Below, piece after piece: positions 34,375 to 42,756 of a stretch of DNA of 64,000 nucleotides. The notes beneath the pieces are model-generated. The model made no database searches and was not told where the DNA came from. It saw nothing but the letters and a program-made list of their open reading frames with translations. Location of the stretch: NCBI RefSeq assembly GCF_042879035.1, contig NZ_JBIAOU010000003.1, positions 359,356-423,355 of the forward strand. The letters run 5' to 3'. How positions within the stretch are numbered: position 1 is the first letter of the stretch; each line of letters begins with the position of its first letter. This DNA is from Rhodococcus_G sp042879035. GTDB taxonomy: Bacteria; Actinomycetota; Actinomycetes; Mycobacteriales; Mycobacteriaceae. The position numbers were made by a program, and so were the translations under genes.

Positions 34375-34829
34375 TTCTCCAGTGCTCCTGCCTGCAGTGC
34401 CGCGTTGTTGATGTCGGTGAGGACCCGGTGCAGCTCCTCGAGCTGCGGCAATCCGACGCCGAGTGCCTCGACGACCGCCGGCGGGATCTGCAGCGCGTCC
34501 TCGCGCAGCGCGCGTCCGGCGTCCGTCAGGTCGACCACCAGAGCCCGTTCGTCCTCGGCGCTGCGCGTGCGGGTGATCAGACCGGACGCCTCGAGCCGCT
34601 TGAGCAGCGGCGACAGGGTGGGTGAATCCAGTTGCAGCGCAGAGCCGATCGCCTTCACCGACATGGGTGCCTCGCCCCAGAGCGCGAGCATCACCAGGTA
34701 CTGCGGGTGCGTCAACCCCATAGGTTCGAGGAGGGGGCGGTAGACGGAGAGCACCGCGCGGTTCGCCACGGCCAGTGCGAAGCAGACCTGGCGGTCCAGG
34801 GCGAGCGGGTCGGTGTCGGTGGTGGTCAC
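34371..34829 (-). CDS. OhrR-like MarR-family regulator
   Basis: The 152-aa regulator resembles organic-hydroperoxide sensors of the OhrR class. LDRQVCFALAVANRAVLSVYRPLLEPMGLTHPQYLVMLALW carries a reactive Cys16 in the same place as OhrR Cys. A winged-helix domain follows, with the wing DERALVVDLTDAG. No ohr peroxidase gene is adjacent. It is coupled to the DUF5313-like gene by 4 bp. An operator-like repeat at 34841-34859 separates it from the cysteine-rich protein gene upstream on the same strand. Confidence 0.88.
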   Translation of the reverse strand: MTTTDTDPLALDRQVCFALAVANRAVLSVYRPLLEPMGLTHPQYLVMLALWGEAPMSVKAIGSALQLDSPTLSPLLKRLEASGLITRTRSAEDERALVVDLTDAGRALREDALQIPPAVVEALGVGLPQLEELHRVLTDINNAALQAGALEK

Positions 34830-34840
34830 AATTCGAAGCG

Positions 34841-34859
34841 TACACGAATAAATCGTGCA
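34841..34859. promoter_or_regulatory. operator-like inverted repeat before the OhrR-like gene
   Basis: TACACGA-ATAAA-TCGTGCA: 7-bp arms with one mismatch around an AT-rich centre, 11 bp upstream of the MarR start codon. Typical place and shape for an autoregulatory MarR site. Confidence 0.55.
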
Positions 34860-34920
34860 TTAACTAAATGACTCGGAGTAGCGTCCGCAATCGCCTCGGC
34901 GGGAGGCGGCCGTCGTCGGA

Positions 34921-35358
34921 TCAGGCGTGTACGTTGCGGACGCCGACGGCAAAGCGCAAGCCCGAGCAGTTGTAGCACCCCACGCACCCGACGCACCGCG
35001 TGCACCCCACGCAAGCCACGCACGCGATGCAACGCTTGCAGAACGCGCACGCCGCACATGCGATGCTCCCGGCAACCCCGAGTGACATTGCGGTGACGAT
35101 ACTTCCGGCAACGGCGGCGCTGCCGGCTGTGGCGATCGATCCGGCTACGGCGGTACTGGCCACGGTGGCTGCCGAGCTGGCCACACCGGCACTGGCCACG
35201 GTGGCTGCCGAGCCTGCGACGGCGGTGCTCGCGACCGTGGCTGCCGAGCCGGCCACGGCTGAGCTGGCCACACTGGCTACCGACCCGGCCACTGCGGTGC
35301 TCGAAGTTCCGGTTTCGCAGTCGGCGGGGCTGCCGTCGCTGCCGAGAGATGTGACCAT
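34921..35358 (-). CDS. triplet-repeat protein with eleven cysteines at exact 3-residue spacing
   Basis: The 145-aa protein matches no family I can name. Residues 1-19 are a polar start with one Cys (C14). From residue 20 to 131 every third residue is small or polar. Residues 20-98 follow a 12-residue repeat in which positions 1, 4, 7 and 10 are mostly Ser, Val, Ser, Thr, with Ala, Gly, Val or Ile between (for example TAVAGSAATVAS). In the same phase, residues 101-131 have Cys at 101, 104, 107, 110, 113, 116, 119, 122, 125, 128 and 131. The tail is SGLRFAVGVRNVHA. ATG 35358 is chosen because GAGG lies 9 nt upstream; ATG 35367 is too close to it. A metal-binding or disulfide-linked solenoid, or a modified peptide precursor, are possibilities. 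The opposite-strand reading is a mirror of the repeat. Confidence 0.7.
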   Translation of the reverse strand: MVTSLGSDGSPADCETGTSSTAVAGSVASVASSAVAGSAATVASTAVAGSAATVASAGVASSAATVASTAVAGSIATAGSAAVAGSIVTAMSLGVAGSIACAACAFCKRCIACVACVGCTRCVGCVGCYNCSGLRFAVGVRNVHA

Positions 35359-35698
35359 GGCATTCATCCTCAGTTCATGGCACAACCGCAATTTCGCGCC
35401 ACCGACACCTCGGTCGTCGGCGCACCACCGCGGAGAAGGCCCGACTGCCACCACCGCTGGCGGTCTGTCCGCGTCTCGATCCGGTGGAGGGCAGCGTGGC
35501 CGCGTCGGGCTGTGGTAAACGGTACCGGCGACGGTGATTGCGTGTGAGTCCTTTCGCGATCTTCGGGGTCTAAGGCTCCGGCATGTTGTCCAAGGCGGTT
35601 GCGTGATCCTTCCGTGACGTTCGCATCGAAAGGGGGTGGCCCCGCGCGACAAAGTGAGTGATACTTGAAGTGACACACATCTGACGGAGGGTGGCGCG
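35359..35698. other. 340-bp non-coding region between divergent genes
   Basis: This holds the control regions of the leftward cysteine-rich gene and the rightward monooxygenase. On the plus strand a GATACT box (35660-35665) precedes the monooxygenase start by 33 nt. Nearby are repeated AGTGA/TGAC-like words (35653-35674) that may be an operator. I see no convincing gene or strong hairpin. Confidence 0.4.
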
Positions 35699-37204
35699 GT
35701 GAACCAGGACACGCAGTACGACGCGGTGATCGTCGGCGCGGGATTCGGCGGCATGGGCGCCGCGATCGTCCTGAACCGGCTGGGGATGACGAACCTCGCC
35801 ATCCTCGAACGCGAGAACGACCTCGGCGGGACCTGGCACGTCAACCGCTATCCGGGGCTCGCGGTCGACATCGCGTCCGTGACGTACTCCTACTCCTTCG
35901 AGCCCAACCCGTACTGGTCGCGACTGTTCGCGCCCGGCGCCGAGCTCGAGCGCTACGCCGACCACGTCGCCGACAAGTACGACCTGCGGCGGTACATGAG
36001 CTTCGGCGCCGTCGTCTCCGGCGCCCGCTGGGACGAGGACGCGCGGCACTGGGTGGTTGCGGTGGACGGGCGGGAGCCGGTGACTGCCCGGTACCTGCTC
36101 ACCGCGACGGGATTCCTGTCCCAGCCGAAGATGCCGGACATCGATGGCATCGACACCTTCGCCGGCCGGGTCGTGCACACCACCGCCTGGGACGGCGACA
36201 TCGACCTCGCCGGAACCCGGGCCGCGATCATCGGTACCGGCGCCACCGCGGTGCAGTTGATACCCGGGGTCGCCCGCGAGGCCGCCGCGCTGACCGTGTA
36301 ACAGCGGACGCCGATCTGGGTGGTGCCGAAACCCGACGCGCCCATTCCCGCTGCGGTGCAACGACTCTTCGCGCGGTTCCCCGCCACCCAGCGGGCCGCG
36401 CGGGCCGTCAGCGACGGGCTGCTCGAGGGGATCATGGTCAGCGCCGTCCTGCACTACCGGCAGGCCAAACTGCTGAACAAGGCCGCCGCGGCGGCGTCCC
36501 GGCTGTTCCTGCGCACCCAGGTGCGCGACGCGGACCTCCGACGCAGACTGACCCCCGACTACGACTTCGGGTGCAAGCGTCCGACGTTCTCCAACAGCTA
36601 CTTCCGCACCTTCACCAAGCGCAACGTCGACCTCGAGACCACGTCCATCGAACGGATCGAGGCGGACGGCATCGTCACCGTGGACGGCCGCAAGACCGAG
36701 ATCGACACCCTGATCCTCGCGACCGGATTCAACCTGTGGGACGTCAACTTCCCGGCCATCGAGGTGATCGGACGGGACGGGCAGAACCTCGGGAAGTGTT
36801 GGCGGGACAACCGGTTCCAGGCATACGAGGGCGTCGCGGTGCCGAAGTTCCCGAACTTCCTGACCCTCGCGAGCCCCTACTCGTACAGCGGGCTGTCGTA
36901 CTTCACCACCATCGAGTCCCAGATGACGCACATGACGCGGCTGTTCGGCGAGATGCGACGCCGCGGCGCCGACGAATTCGAGGTGACCGAGCAGGCCAAC
37001 GCCCAGTTCCTGGACCGGATGACCGCGAACCTCGAGGACTCGGTGTTCTACAACGGTAGTTGCGGCACCTCCCGCAGCTACTACTTCAACCCGCAGGGCG
37101 AGGCCGCGCTGCTGCGGCCGACGTCGACCACCAGTGCGTTCAAGGAGGCCGACTCGTTTCCCCTCGACGACTACGTGCTGAGCTCGGCGGCTGTCGTGGG
37201 CTGA
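35699..37204 (+). pseudogene. flavin-containing (Baeyer-Villiger-type) monooxygenase with one in-frame stop codon
   Basis: The start is GTG 35699 after GGAGGG. Reading gives the FAD motif VIVGAGFGGMGAAIVLN, LEREND with GGTWHVNRYPGLAVDI, the BVMO-like FAGRVVHTTAWD and the NADPH motif IIGTGATAVQLIPGVA. Codon 201 (36299-36301) is TAA. Translation continues in the same frame with QRTPIWVVPKPD. The family has Y in this VYQRTPIW position, so TAC became TAA by one substitution. Everything after is intact to 37204 (ATGFNLWD, SYFTTIESQ, a normal C-terminus), total 501 codons. The lesion is therefore recent, a sequencing error, or read through. Confidence 0.88.
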
Positions 37205-37255
37205 GTCCGGGACGGTACGCGGTCGGGCACCCGTCACGCCCCGATCTCCCGGCAT

Positions 37256-38251
37256 TCACCGTGGCGCGGAGGTGGCGCGGGCGATGACGGACTTCGTGGC
37301 GTCGATGACCGAGTCGGGGCGCTGGGTCTGGACGTAGTGGGTGGTGCCGGGGACGGTGACGATTTCGGCACCAGGAACGCCGGCGGCGAACGCGGCCTGC
37401 GACCGAGGCCAGGTGTCGTTGACCTTCTGCAGCGACTCCGCGGTCACGTTCGGCGGCAGCGGATCGGGTATCGGGTTGGGTTCGCCCCGAACCATGACAA
37501 CGACCGGGATCGCAGGCAGCGGCGGCGCGGCCTCGATCCGATCGAACAACTCGTCCACGCTGTAGGCCTCGGCCTGGTAGCCGGACGGGTAGGAGTCCGG
37601 TGACATCCGGAGGTCGGCGAACAGCGCCCACTCCTGCGGTGCGAGCATCGACCGCAGTTCCGGCTGCGCGGCGTCGACAGTCACCAGGCCCTGCACCTCG
37701 CCGGGGTGGGTGCGAGCGTAGAGCAGACTCAGCGCACCACCGAGCGAGTGTCCGACCAGGACGAACGGCCCTTGTTCGCCGGCGGTGGCGAGCAGTTCGT
37801 GCAGTTCGGCGACCACATCGGCGGTGTTCCGGGGCATCGGTACCTGGTCACTGCGACCCGGACTGTCGACGGGTGAGGGGACGACCGTGCCGTCGGAGTC
37901 CGTGGTGGTGAGCAGGGCCCCCGGGCGGTCGTAGGCGCACACCCGGGTGTACGCGGACAGCCCTGGGAGCACCGCGGGCGGGTACGCCTCCGCGAGACTC
38001 CAGACGTCGGCGGCGTTGCCGTAACCCGACTGCAGGACCACGGTGGGGCTGCCGGTGCCGCGGCACTCCAGGTACAGCTCGCGGCCGTCGTCGAGGCGGA
38101 CCGTCCCGGTGAAGTCGCGCCCGGCGACCTCCGGCGTCGTGGTGTCGACACCGCAGGACGTCAGGGCGGAGGCCAGGAGGACCGCCGCGGACGTAGTGGT
38201 CAGGAAACCACCGCGATCGGACGTCGGGCACCTCCGGTATCGGGAGGACAT
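37256..38251 (-). CDS. secreted lipoprotein alpha/beta hydrolase
   Basis: The 331-aa exported hydrolase has an N-terminal signal with lipobox LTSC (Cys33). It then has GRELYLECRGTGSPTVVLQSGYGNAADVW, YDRPGAL, nucleophile elbow LVGHSLGGALSLLYA, and a late His in VPGTTHYVQTQRPDSVIDA, where His is followed by aromatic/Q as in many esterases. This makes a surface-anchored esterase or lipase. It starts at ATG 38251; longer upstream reading adds no signal-like sequence. It lies convergent to the monooxygenase, 51 bp apart. Confidence 0.88.
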   Translation of the reverse strand: MSSRYRRCPTSDRGGFLTTTSAAVLLASALTSCGVDTTTPEVAGRDFTGTVRLDDGRELYLECRGTGSPTVVLQSGYGNAADVWSLAEAYPPAVLPGLSAYTRVCAYDRPGALLTTTDSDGTVVPSPVDSPGRSDQVPMPRNTADVVAELHELLATAGEQGPFVLVGHSLGGALSLLYARTHPGEVQGLVTVDAAQPELRSMLAPQEWALFADLRMSPDSYPSGYQAEAYSVDELFDRIEAAPPLPAIPVVVMVRGEPNPIPDPLPPNVTAESLQKVNDTWPRSQAAFAAGVPGAEIVTVPGTTHYVQTQRPDSVIDATKSVIARATSAPR

Positions 38252-38714
38252 GTGGTTGGGTCGGACGTCGAGCGGCGACCACCCCGGAACCGACTCTAGC
38301 GGACGCGGATGCGGTGCAGGCGTGAACGGCGAGCAGGCCACGGTGCTCGACGAGGGCAACAGTGATTCCGGCCTGTGCACTGCCGTGCGCTGTCGGCCGG
38401 CGACGGCATTCGGGATCTCGAGGACCGACCCGGTGTGCGTCGTCACGGAACCGGCTGCGCGGCGCGAGTTCCCGGCCGGGGGGCGAGATCATTCGCCGAC
38501 GCGCAGTAGGTACGTCCGGCTCGATTCGCCACACCTGGCCGCCGAAGTGGACCGGTGAGGACAGGTGACCGACGGAGCGATGAGCGCGGGAACACTGCGC
38601 TGACACCAGCATTGGGGTCGCGTGCGGCGGGGTTCGACCCGAGGATGACGAACCGCCTGGGTGGTCAGGGTGATTTCGCGTCTCGGGCACCCGGCTCTCG
38701 GACACCCGCCGGGG
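38252..38714. other. 460-bp region without a recognised gene
   Basis: The stretch between the hydrolase start and the end of the metal importer operon contains only overlapping short open frames on both strands with no family motif. It should contain the promoter of the lipoprotein hydrolase. No terminator hairpin for the metal operon is obvious. Confidence 0.4.
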
Positions 38715-39584
38715 TCAGGCCACCGAGGCGCGTCGCCGGCGTCGTGCCTGCCAGCGGGCCGCGACGAGGCCGTGCCGGGGACCGAACAGGTAGACGACGG
38801 TGAACAGGATGCCCTGCGCGAGCACGACCATGCCGCCGGGGGAGGTGTCCTGATAGTAGGCGACGTACAGCCCGACGACGCCGCACACCGCCGACGTGGC
38901 GGGTGCGATGAGCAGCATCCGGCCGAACCGGTCGGTGAGCAGGTAGGCGGTGGCACCGGGGATGATCAGCATCGCCACCACCAGCACCACCCCGACCACC
39001 TGCAGCGCCACCACGCACGTCAACGCGAGCAGTCCCAGCAGCACGGCGCCGAGCACGCGCGGGTTGAGCCCGATCGCGCGGGCGTGGATCGGGTCGAACG
39101 CGTACAGCGTGAAGTCGCGGCGCTTCAGGACGAGCGCGGCGAGCACGATGGCGCCGAGGATCGCGATCTGGATCAGGTCCGACGTCGAGACACCGAGCAG
39201 GTTCCCGAAAATGATGTGGTTCAAATCGGTTTGGCTGGGCGTGACGGAGATGAGCACCAACCCGAGCGCGAACAGGGTGGTGAACACGATCCCGATCACC
39301 GCGTCCTCCTTCACCCTGCTGGTGTCGCGGACCACGCCGATCAACGCGACCGCGAGGAACCCGAAGACGACGGCGCCGATCGCGAACGGCGCACCGACGA
39401 CGTAGGCGAGCACGACGCCGGGCAGCACCGCGTGCGAGACGGCGTCACCCATCAGCGACCAGCCGATCAGCACCAGCCAGCACGACAGCACGGCGCACAC
39501 GACCGACGCGATCAGCGTCGCGGCGAGCGCCCTCGTCATGAACGAGTACGCGAACGGGTCGAGCAGGAGATCGAGGAGGTTCAC
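38715..39584 (-). CDS. metal ABC transporter permease (ZnuB/MntB family)
   Basis: The 289-aa permease has 8-9 hydrophobic segments, with family features FMTRALAATLIASVVCAVLSCWLVLIGWSLMGDAVSHAVLPG near the start and DPIHARAIGLNPR in the coupling loop. It carries the metal across the membrane, receiving it from the binding lipoprotein. It overlaps the ATPase gene by 4 bp and is the last gene of the three-gene operon. Confidence 0.94.
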   Translation of the reverse strand: MNLLDLLLDPFAYSFMTRALAATLIASVVCAVLSCWLVLIGWSLMGDAVSHAVLPGVVLAYVVGAPFAIGAVVFGFLAVALIGVVRDTSRVKEDAVIGIVFTTLFALGLVLISVTPSQTDLNHIIFGNLLGVSTSDLIQIAILGAIVLAALVLKRRDFTLYAFDPIHARAIGLNPRVLGAVLLGLLALTCVVALQVVGVVLVVAMLIIPGATAYLLTDRFGRMLLIAPATSAVCGVVGLYVAYYQDTSPGGMVVLAQGILFTVVYLFGPRHGLVAARWQARRRRRASVA

Positions 39585-40330
39585 CGGACCGGGCCTTCCA
39601 GCGGGTCGATTCCGAATGCGCGGACGAGGTTCTCGGGGCGAAGGACCTCGTCGATGTCGCCGTCGGCGAGGATCTTTCGCATCAACAGCACCGCGCGGTC
39701 GGCGAGCTGCGGCAGGGCCTGCAGGTCGTGCGTGGACACCAGCACCGCCGTCCCCGCCGCGGACAACTCGCGGAGCAGTCCGGTGATCGTCTGCTCGCTG
39801 CGCTTGTCGACACCGGCGAACGGCTCGTCGAGCAGCAGCACCGACGCCTCCTGCGCGATCGCGCGGGCGACGAAGGTGCGCTTGCGTTGCCCGCCGGACA
39901 GCTGCCCGATCTGCCGGTCCTGCAGGTCGGCGAGGTGGACGCGTTCGAGGGCGACGTCGACGGCGTCGTGGTCGCGGCGCCGGGGTCGGCGGGTGAAGCC
40001 GAGGCGGCCGTAGCGGCCCGTCATCACGACGTCACGCACCGACAGCGGGAACGCCCAGTCGATCTCCTCGGACTGCGGTACGTACCCGACCGTGCCCGCC
40101 TTGCGCGCCGTGGCGGGGGAGCCGCCGGCGATCTCGACGGTTCCGGTGTCGGGCCGGATCATGCCCATCACGGTCTTGAACAGCGTCGACTTCCCGGAGC
40201 CGTTCATGCCGATCAGTCCACAGATCGACGCGGGCGCCAGCTCGAGGGAGACGTGGTCGAGGGCCTGCACCTGCCCGTAGTGCACGGTGACCCCCTCGAC
40301 CCGCACCGCGGGTGCGGCGGTGACGGTCAC
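39581..40330 (-). CDS. metal ABC transporter ATP-binding protein (MntA/ZnuC family)
   Basis: The 249-aa ATPase has Walker A GMNGSGKST, the Q-loop VPQSEEIDWAFPLSVRDVVMTGRYG (typical of Mn/Fe/Zn importers), signature LSGGQRKRTFVARA, Walker B VLLLDEPFAGVD, and HDLQ at the H-loop. It is coupled by 4-bp overlaps to the genes on both sides, so the operon order is binding protein, ATPase, permease. Confidence 0.95.
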   Translation of the reverse strand: MTVTAAPAVRVEGVTVHYGQVQALDHVSLELAPASICGLIGMNGSGKSTLFKTVMGMIRPDTGTVEIAGGSPATARKAGTVGYVPQSEEIDWAFPLSVRDVVMTGRYGRLGFTRRPRRRDHDAVDVALERVHLADLQDRQIGQLSGGQRKRTFVARAIAQEASVLLLDEPFAGVDKRSEQTITGLLRELSAAGTAVLVSTHDLQALPQLADRAVLLMRKILADGDIDEVLRPENLVRAFGIDPLEGPVR

Positions 40331-41277
40331 GGCGCACCCGTCCCGGTCAGTGCCGCCACGACGGTGTCCGCGTCGTGCCGGATCAGATCGAGGTACGTCG
40401 GCACGGGTCCGCCCACGTCGGACAGCGAGTCGACGAACAGGGTGCCGCCGAACCGGGCGCCGGTCGCGGACACGACCTGCTGCATCGGGGCGTCGGACAC
40501 CGTCGACTCGCAGAACACCGCCGGCACCGCGTTGGCCTTGACGAACTCGATCGCCGACGTCATCTGCTGCGGGGTCGCCTGCTGCTCGGCGTTGACCGGC
40601 CAGATGTACTTCTCACTCAGTCCGGTGTCGCGCGCGAGGTACGAGAAGGCTCCCTCGCAGGTGACGAGGGCGCGCTGCCGCTCGGGGAGCGAGGCCAGTT
40701 CGGTGGTCATCTCGTCCTGCACCTGCTGCAGCTGCTGCTTGTAGGCGTCGCCGTTGGCGGCGAACTCGGCGGCGCCGGCGGGGTCGAGGTCGGTGAACGC
40801 CGCGACGAGGTTGTCGACGTAGGTCTGCACGTTGGCCGGGCTCATCCACGCGTGCGGATTGGGTTTGCCCGCGTACGCGTCGGACGCGATGTCGATCGGC
40901 CGCACCCCGTCGCTGGCGACGACCCGCGGCACGTCGAGGTCGTGCACGAACTGCTCGAACCATGCCTCGAGGTTCAGCCCGTTGTCCACGATCAGATCCG
41001 CGGACGCGGCGCGCCGAAGGTCGCCCGGGGTGGGCTCGTAGCCGTGGATCTCAGCGCCCGGCTTGGTGATCGACTCCACGGTCAGCCGGTCACCCGCGAC
41101 GTTGCCGGCGATGTCCGCGAGCACGGTGAACGTCGTCAGCACCACGGGCCGGTCGTCGTCGGCCTTCACCTGGCCGCAGCCGGTGAGGGCGGCGATGCAC
41201 AGGGCCGCCGCTCCGACGAGCGCGGCTGCCCGTCCACGCGTCAGCGGTCGAGCGTGGACAGGGCGAAACATTGGCAT
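40327..41277 (-). CDS. Mn/Fe-type metal-binding lipoprotein (cluster A-I)
   Basis: The 316-aa lipoprotein has lipobox LTGC (Cys34). Metal ligands match PsaA/MntC-type receptors: His in GAEIHGYEPTPGD, His in NPHAWMSP, Glu in VTCEGAFSYLARDTG, and Asp in FCESTVSDAPM. The His-rich loop of zinc receptors is absent and the third ligand is Glu rather than His, so Mn(II) or Fe(II) is favoured over Zn. ATG 41277 is used (a second ATG, 41271, is possible). A -10-like TTATGAT and an inverted repeat lie immediately upstream. Confidence 0.92.
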   Translation of the reverse strand: MPMFRPVHARPLTRGRAAALVGAAALCIAALTGCGQVKADDDRPVVLTTFTVLADIAGNVAGDRLTVESITKPGAEIHGYEPTPGDLRRAASADLIVDNGLNLEAWFEQFVHDLDVPRVVASDGVRPIDIASDAYAGKPNPHAWMSPANVQTYVDNLVAAFTDLDPAGAAEFAANGDAYKQQLQQVQDEMTTELASLPERQRALVTCEGAFSYLARDTGLSEKYIWPVNAEQQATPQQMTSAIEFVKANAVPAVFCESTVSDAPMQQVVSATGARFGGTLFVDSLSDVGGPVPTYLDLIRHDADTVVAALTGTGAP

Positions 41278-41281
41278 AGCG

Positions 41282-41306
41282 AGATCATAAGTTCGGGTGG
41301 CCGAAC
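41282..41306 (-). promoter_or_regulatory. promoter/operator of the Mn/Fe importer
   Basis: On the minus strand TTATGAT (-10) lies within 15 nt of the start codon. Directly upstream is GTTCGG-GTGG-CCGAAC (41291-41306), a perfect 6-bp inverted repeat where a repressor would block RNA polymerase. A DtxR/MntR- or Fur-type metal repressor is the natural candidate. Confidence 0.55.
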
Positions 41307-41324
41307 AATTCAATTGGGCTGGTT

Positions 41325-41342
41325 GCGCACCCTGAGGTGCGC
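41325..41342. promoter_or_regulatory. 7-bp palindrome in the divergent region
   Basis: GCGCACC-CTGA-GGTGCGC, 65 bp upstream of the ATG at 41407, between the metal importer and the rightward unknown gene. It could be an operator or a small hairpin. Confidence 0.35.
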
Positions 41343-41406
41343 CGGTCCACCGCCGCGGTCGATACAGTTCCGAGAGCCGCCGCTGCCTCGAAGAGCAAGG
41401 ACCGTT

Positions 41407-41973
41407 ATGACCTCCATCCACCCGTCTGCCCGCGACGAGAGCTTCGCGGAACTGCAACGGGACCCGTTCTTCGAGGTGGTCACCGATCTGATCGCCGACT
41501 ACCTCGGCGACGCGTTCGCCGACCCGGCGGGCGGCGAGGTGGACCGGTGGACGCTCAGCGCGCTGCCCCCGGTCGACGCGACCGCCGACCGGCATCGGCT
41601 GTTCTCCCTCCACGTCGGGCCGGTGGAGGTGCTGTACGTCGAACGGTTCCTCGAAGGAGGCGAGATCGTGGACTACCGCGTCGTGCTCTGCACCTCCAGG
41701 TCCGAGCTCACCGCCGGGGCGGATCTGGACGACCTCCTCGTGCGGTACCCGCTGCTGCGCGTGACCCCCACCGACGCGGCGGGGGCGGACGCTGTGCTCG
41801 TCGACTGGTTCGTCTCCGACGACGGCGCCGACGACCAGTTCTTCGACCTGCCGCTCGCCGCGGCGATCCGTCCCTTGGCCGAGCATCTCGCCACCGAGGG
41901 CCGTGGACCGTACGCACAACTCCACAACCGGGCCTTCGCGGCGCACGTGCTCGGGCAGGTGGCCGCGCAATGA
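41407..41973 (+). CDS. hypothetical cytoplasmic protein
   Basis: The 188-aa acidic protein has no signal peptide or membrane span and I do not recognise it. It opens HPSARDESFAELQRDPFFEVVTDLIADYLGDAF and has an alternating strand pattern (HRLFSLHVGPVEVLYVERFL, EIVDYRVVLCTSRSEL). ATG 41407 is the first start after a TACAGT -10-like box (41367). It overlaps the following gene by 4 bp, so the two products probably work together. It is divergent from the metal importer. Confidence 0.7.
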   Translation: MTSIHPSARDESFAELQRDPFFEVVTDLIADYLGDAFADPAGGEVDRWTLSALPPVDATADRHRLFSLHVGPVEVLYVERFLEGGEIVDYRVVLCTSRSELTAGADLDDLLVRYPLLRVTPTDAAGADAVLVDWFVSDDGADDQFFDLPLAAAIRPLAEHLATEGRGPYAQLHNRAFAAHVLGQVAAQ

Positions 41974-42623
41974 CCGGCGTCAGGTTGCCGCGTGTGCTGC
42001 GCGACGGCGACGACGACGCGGCCGTCGACGTGTTGCAGGAGTACTTCACCCGCAGGGTCGTCAAGACCGGCTACCTGCGCCCGGGTGCGCTGTGGGACAC
42101 CTGGGATCCGAGCGGTCGCCGCGCCGCCGACCGCGACACCTTCACCTCCGACGACCTCGTCGCCGTGACGTTGCTGTCGGTGCAGGTGCCGGCGCAGGGG
42201 GCCGTCGCCCTGCTCGGCGAGGCGGCACCCGCGCTGAGCGCGTTGCTTGCGGACGTCGGACCGGACCGGGATCTCGCGGACGAGGACGCGGCGCTCACCG
42301 AGGACGCACCGATCGTGCGTCTGGAAACCGCGCTGCGGGAGGTCCACGGCATCGGCCGCATCACCGCGTCCAAACTGATCGCGCGCAAGCGCCCGCGCCT
42401 GTACCCCGTCTACGACGACGTCATCGGCCGTGAACTGTGGGTCAGGGCCGAGTACCTCGAACCGCTGCGACGTGCGCTGCGCGAGGACGACCGCGCCCTG
42501 CACCGCCGGCTGACGGATCTGCGGGACCGGGCCGGACTCGGCGACACAGTGCCCGCGCTGCGCGTCCTCGAGGTCCTGGCGTGGATGCAGGGCAAGAAGT
42601 ACGTGCCGCGCACCGCCGGCTGA
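41970..42623 (+). CDS. DUF6308-like hypothetical protein
   Basis: The 217-aa protein resembles actinobacterial DUF6308 proteins. It has DGDDDAAVDVLQEYFTRRVVKTGYLRPGALWDTWDPS at the start and, in the middle, REVHGIGRITASKLIARKRPRLYPVYDDVI. The GIGxITASKLIARKRP element looks like a helix-hairpin-helix DNA-binding motif, so a nucleic-acid role is possible (inference). It is translationally coupled to the preceding unknown gene through ATGA at 41970-41973. Confidence 0.75.
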   Translation: MTGVRLPRVLRDGDDDAAVDVLQEYFTRRVVKTGYLRPGALWDTWDPSGRRAADRDTFTSDDLVAVTLLSVQVPAQGAVALLGEAAPALSALLADVGPDRDLADEDAALTEDAPIVRLETALREVHGIGRITASKLIARKRPRLYPVYDDVIGRELWVRAEYLEPLRRALREDDRALHRRLTDLRDRAGLGDTVPALRVLEVLAWMQGKKYVPRTAG

Positions 42624-42756
42624 CACGCCGCGATCGGCGAGAGACGCCCGATCGGCGCGTGCGCCGGGGACAATACGACGCGGACCGGAGGACGCTCGGG
42701 TCGGTGGGCAGCGGTGCGTACCCACCCGACTCCCATGGATCGATCGAGGACTCACG

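Noticed and set aside
35000..35518. Rightward open frame opposite the cysteine-triplet gene (Ala/Thr/Val-rich repeats)
   Set aside because: It is the antisense reading of the same DNA repeat. It lacks a ribosome binding site and its tail runs into ordinary non-coding sequence; the leftward frame has a good start signal and a structured Cys block.
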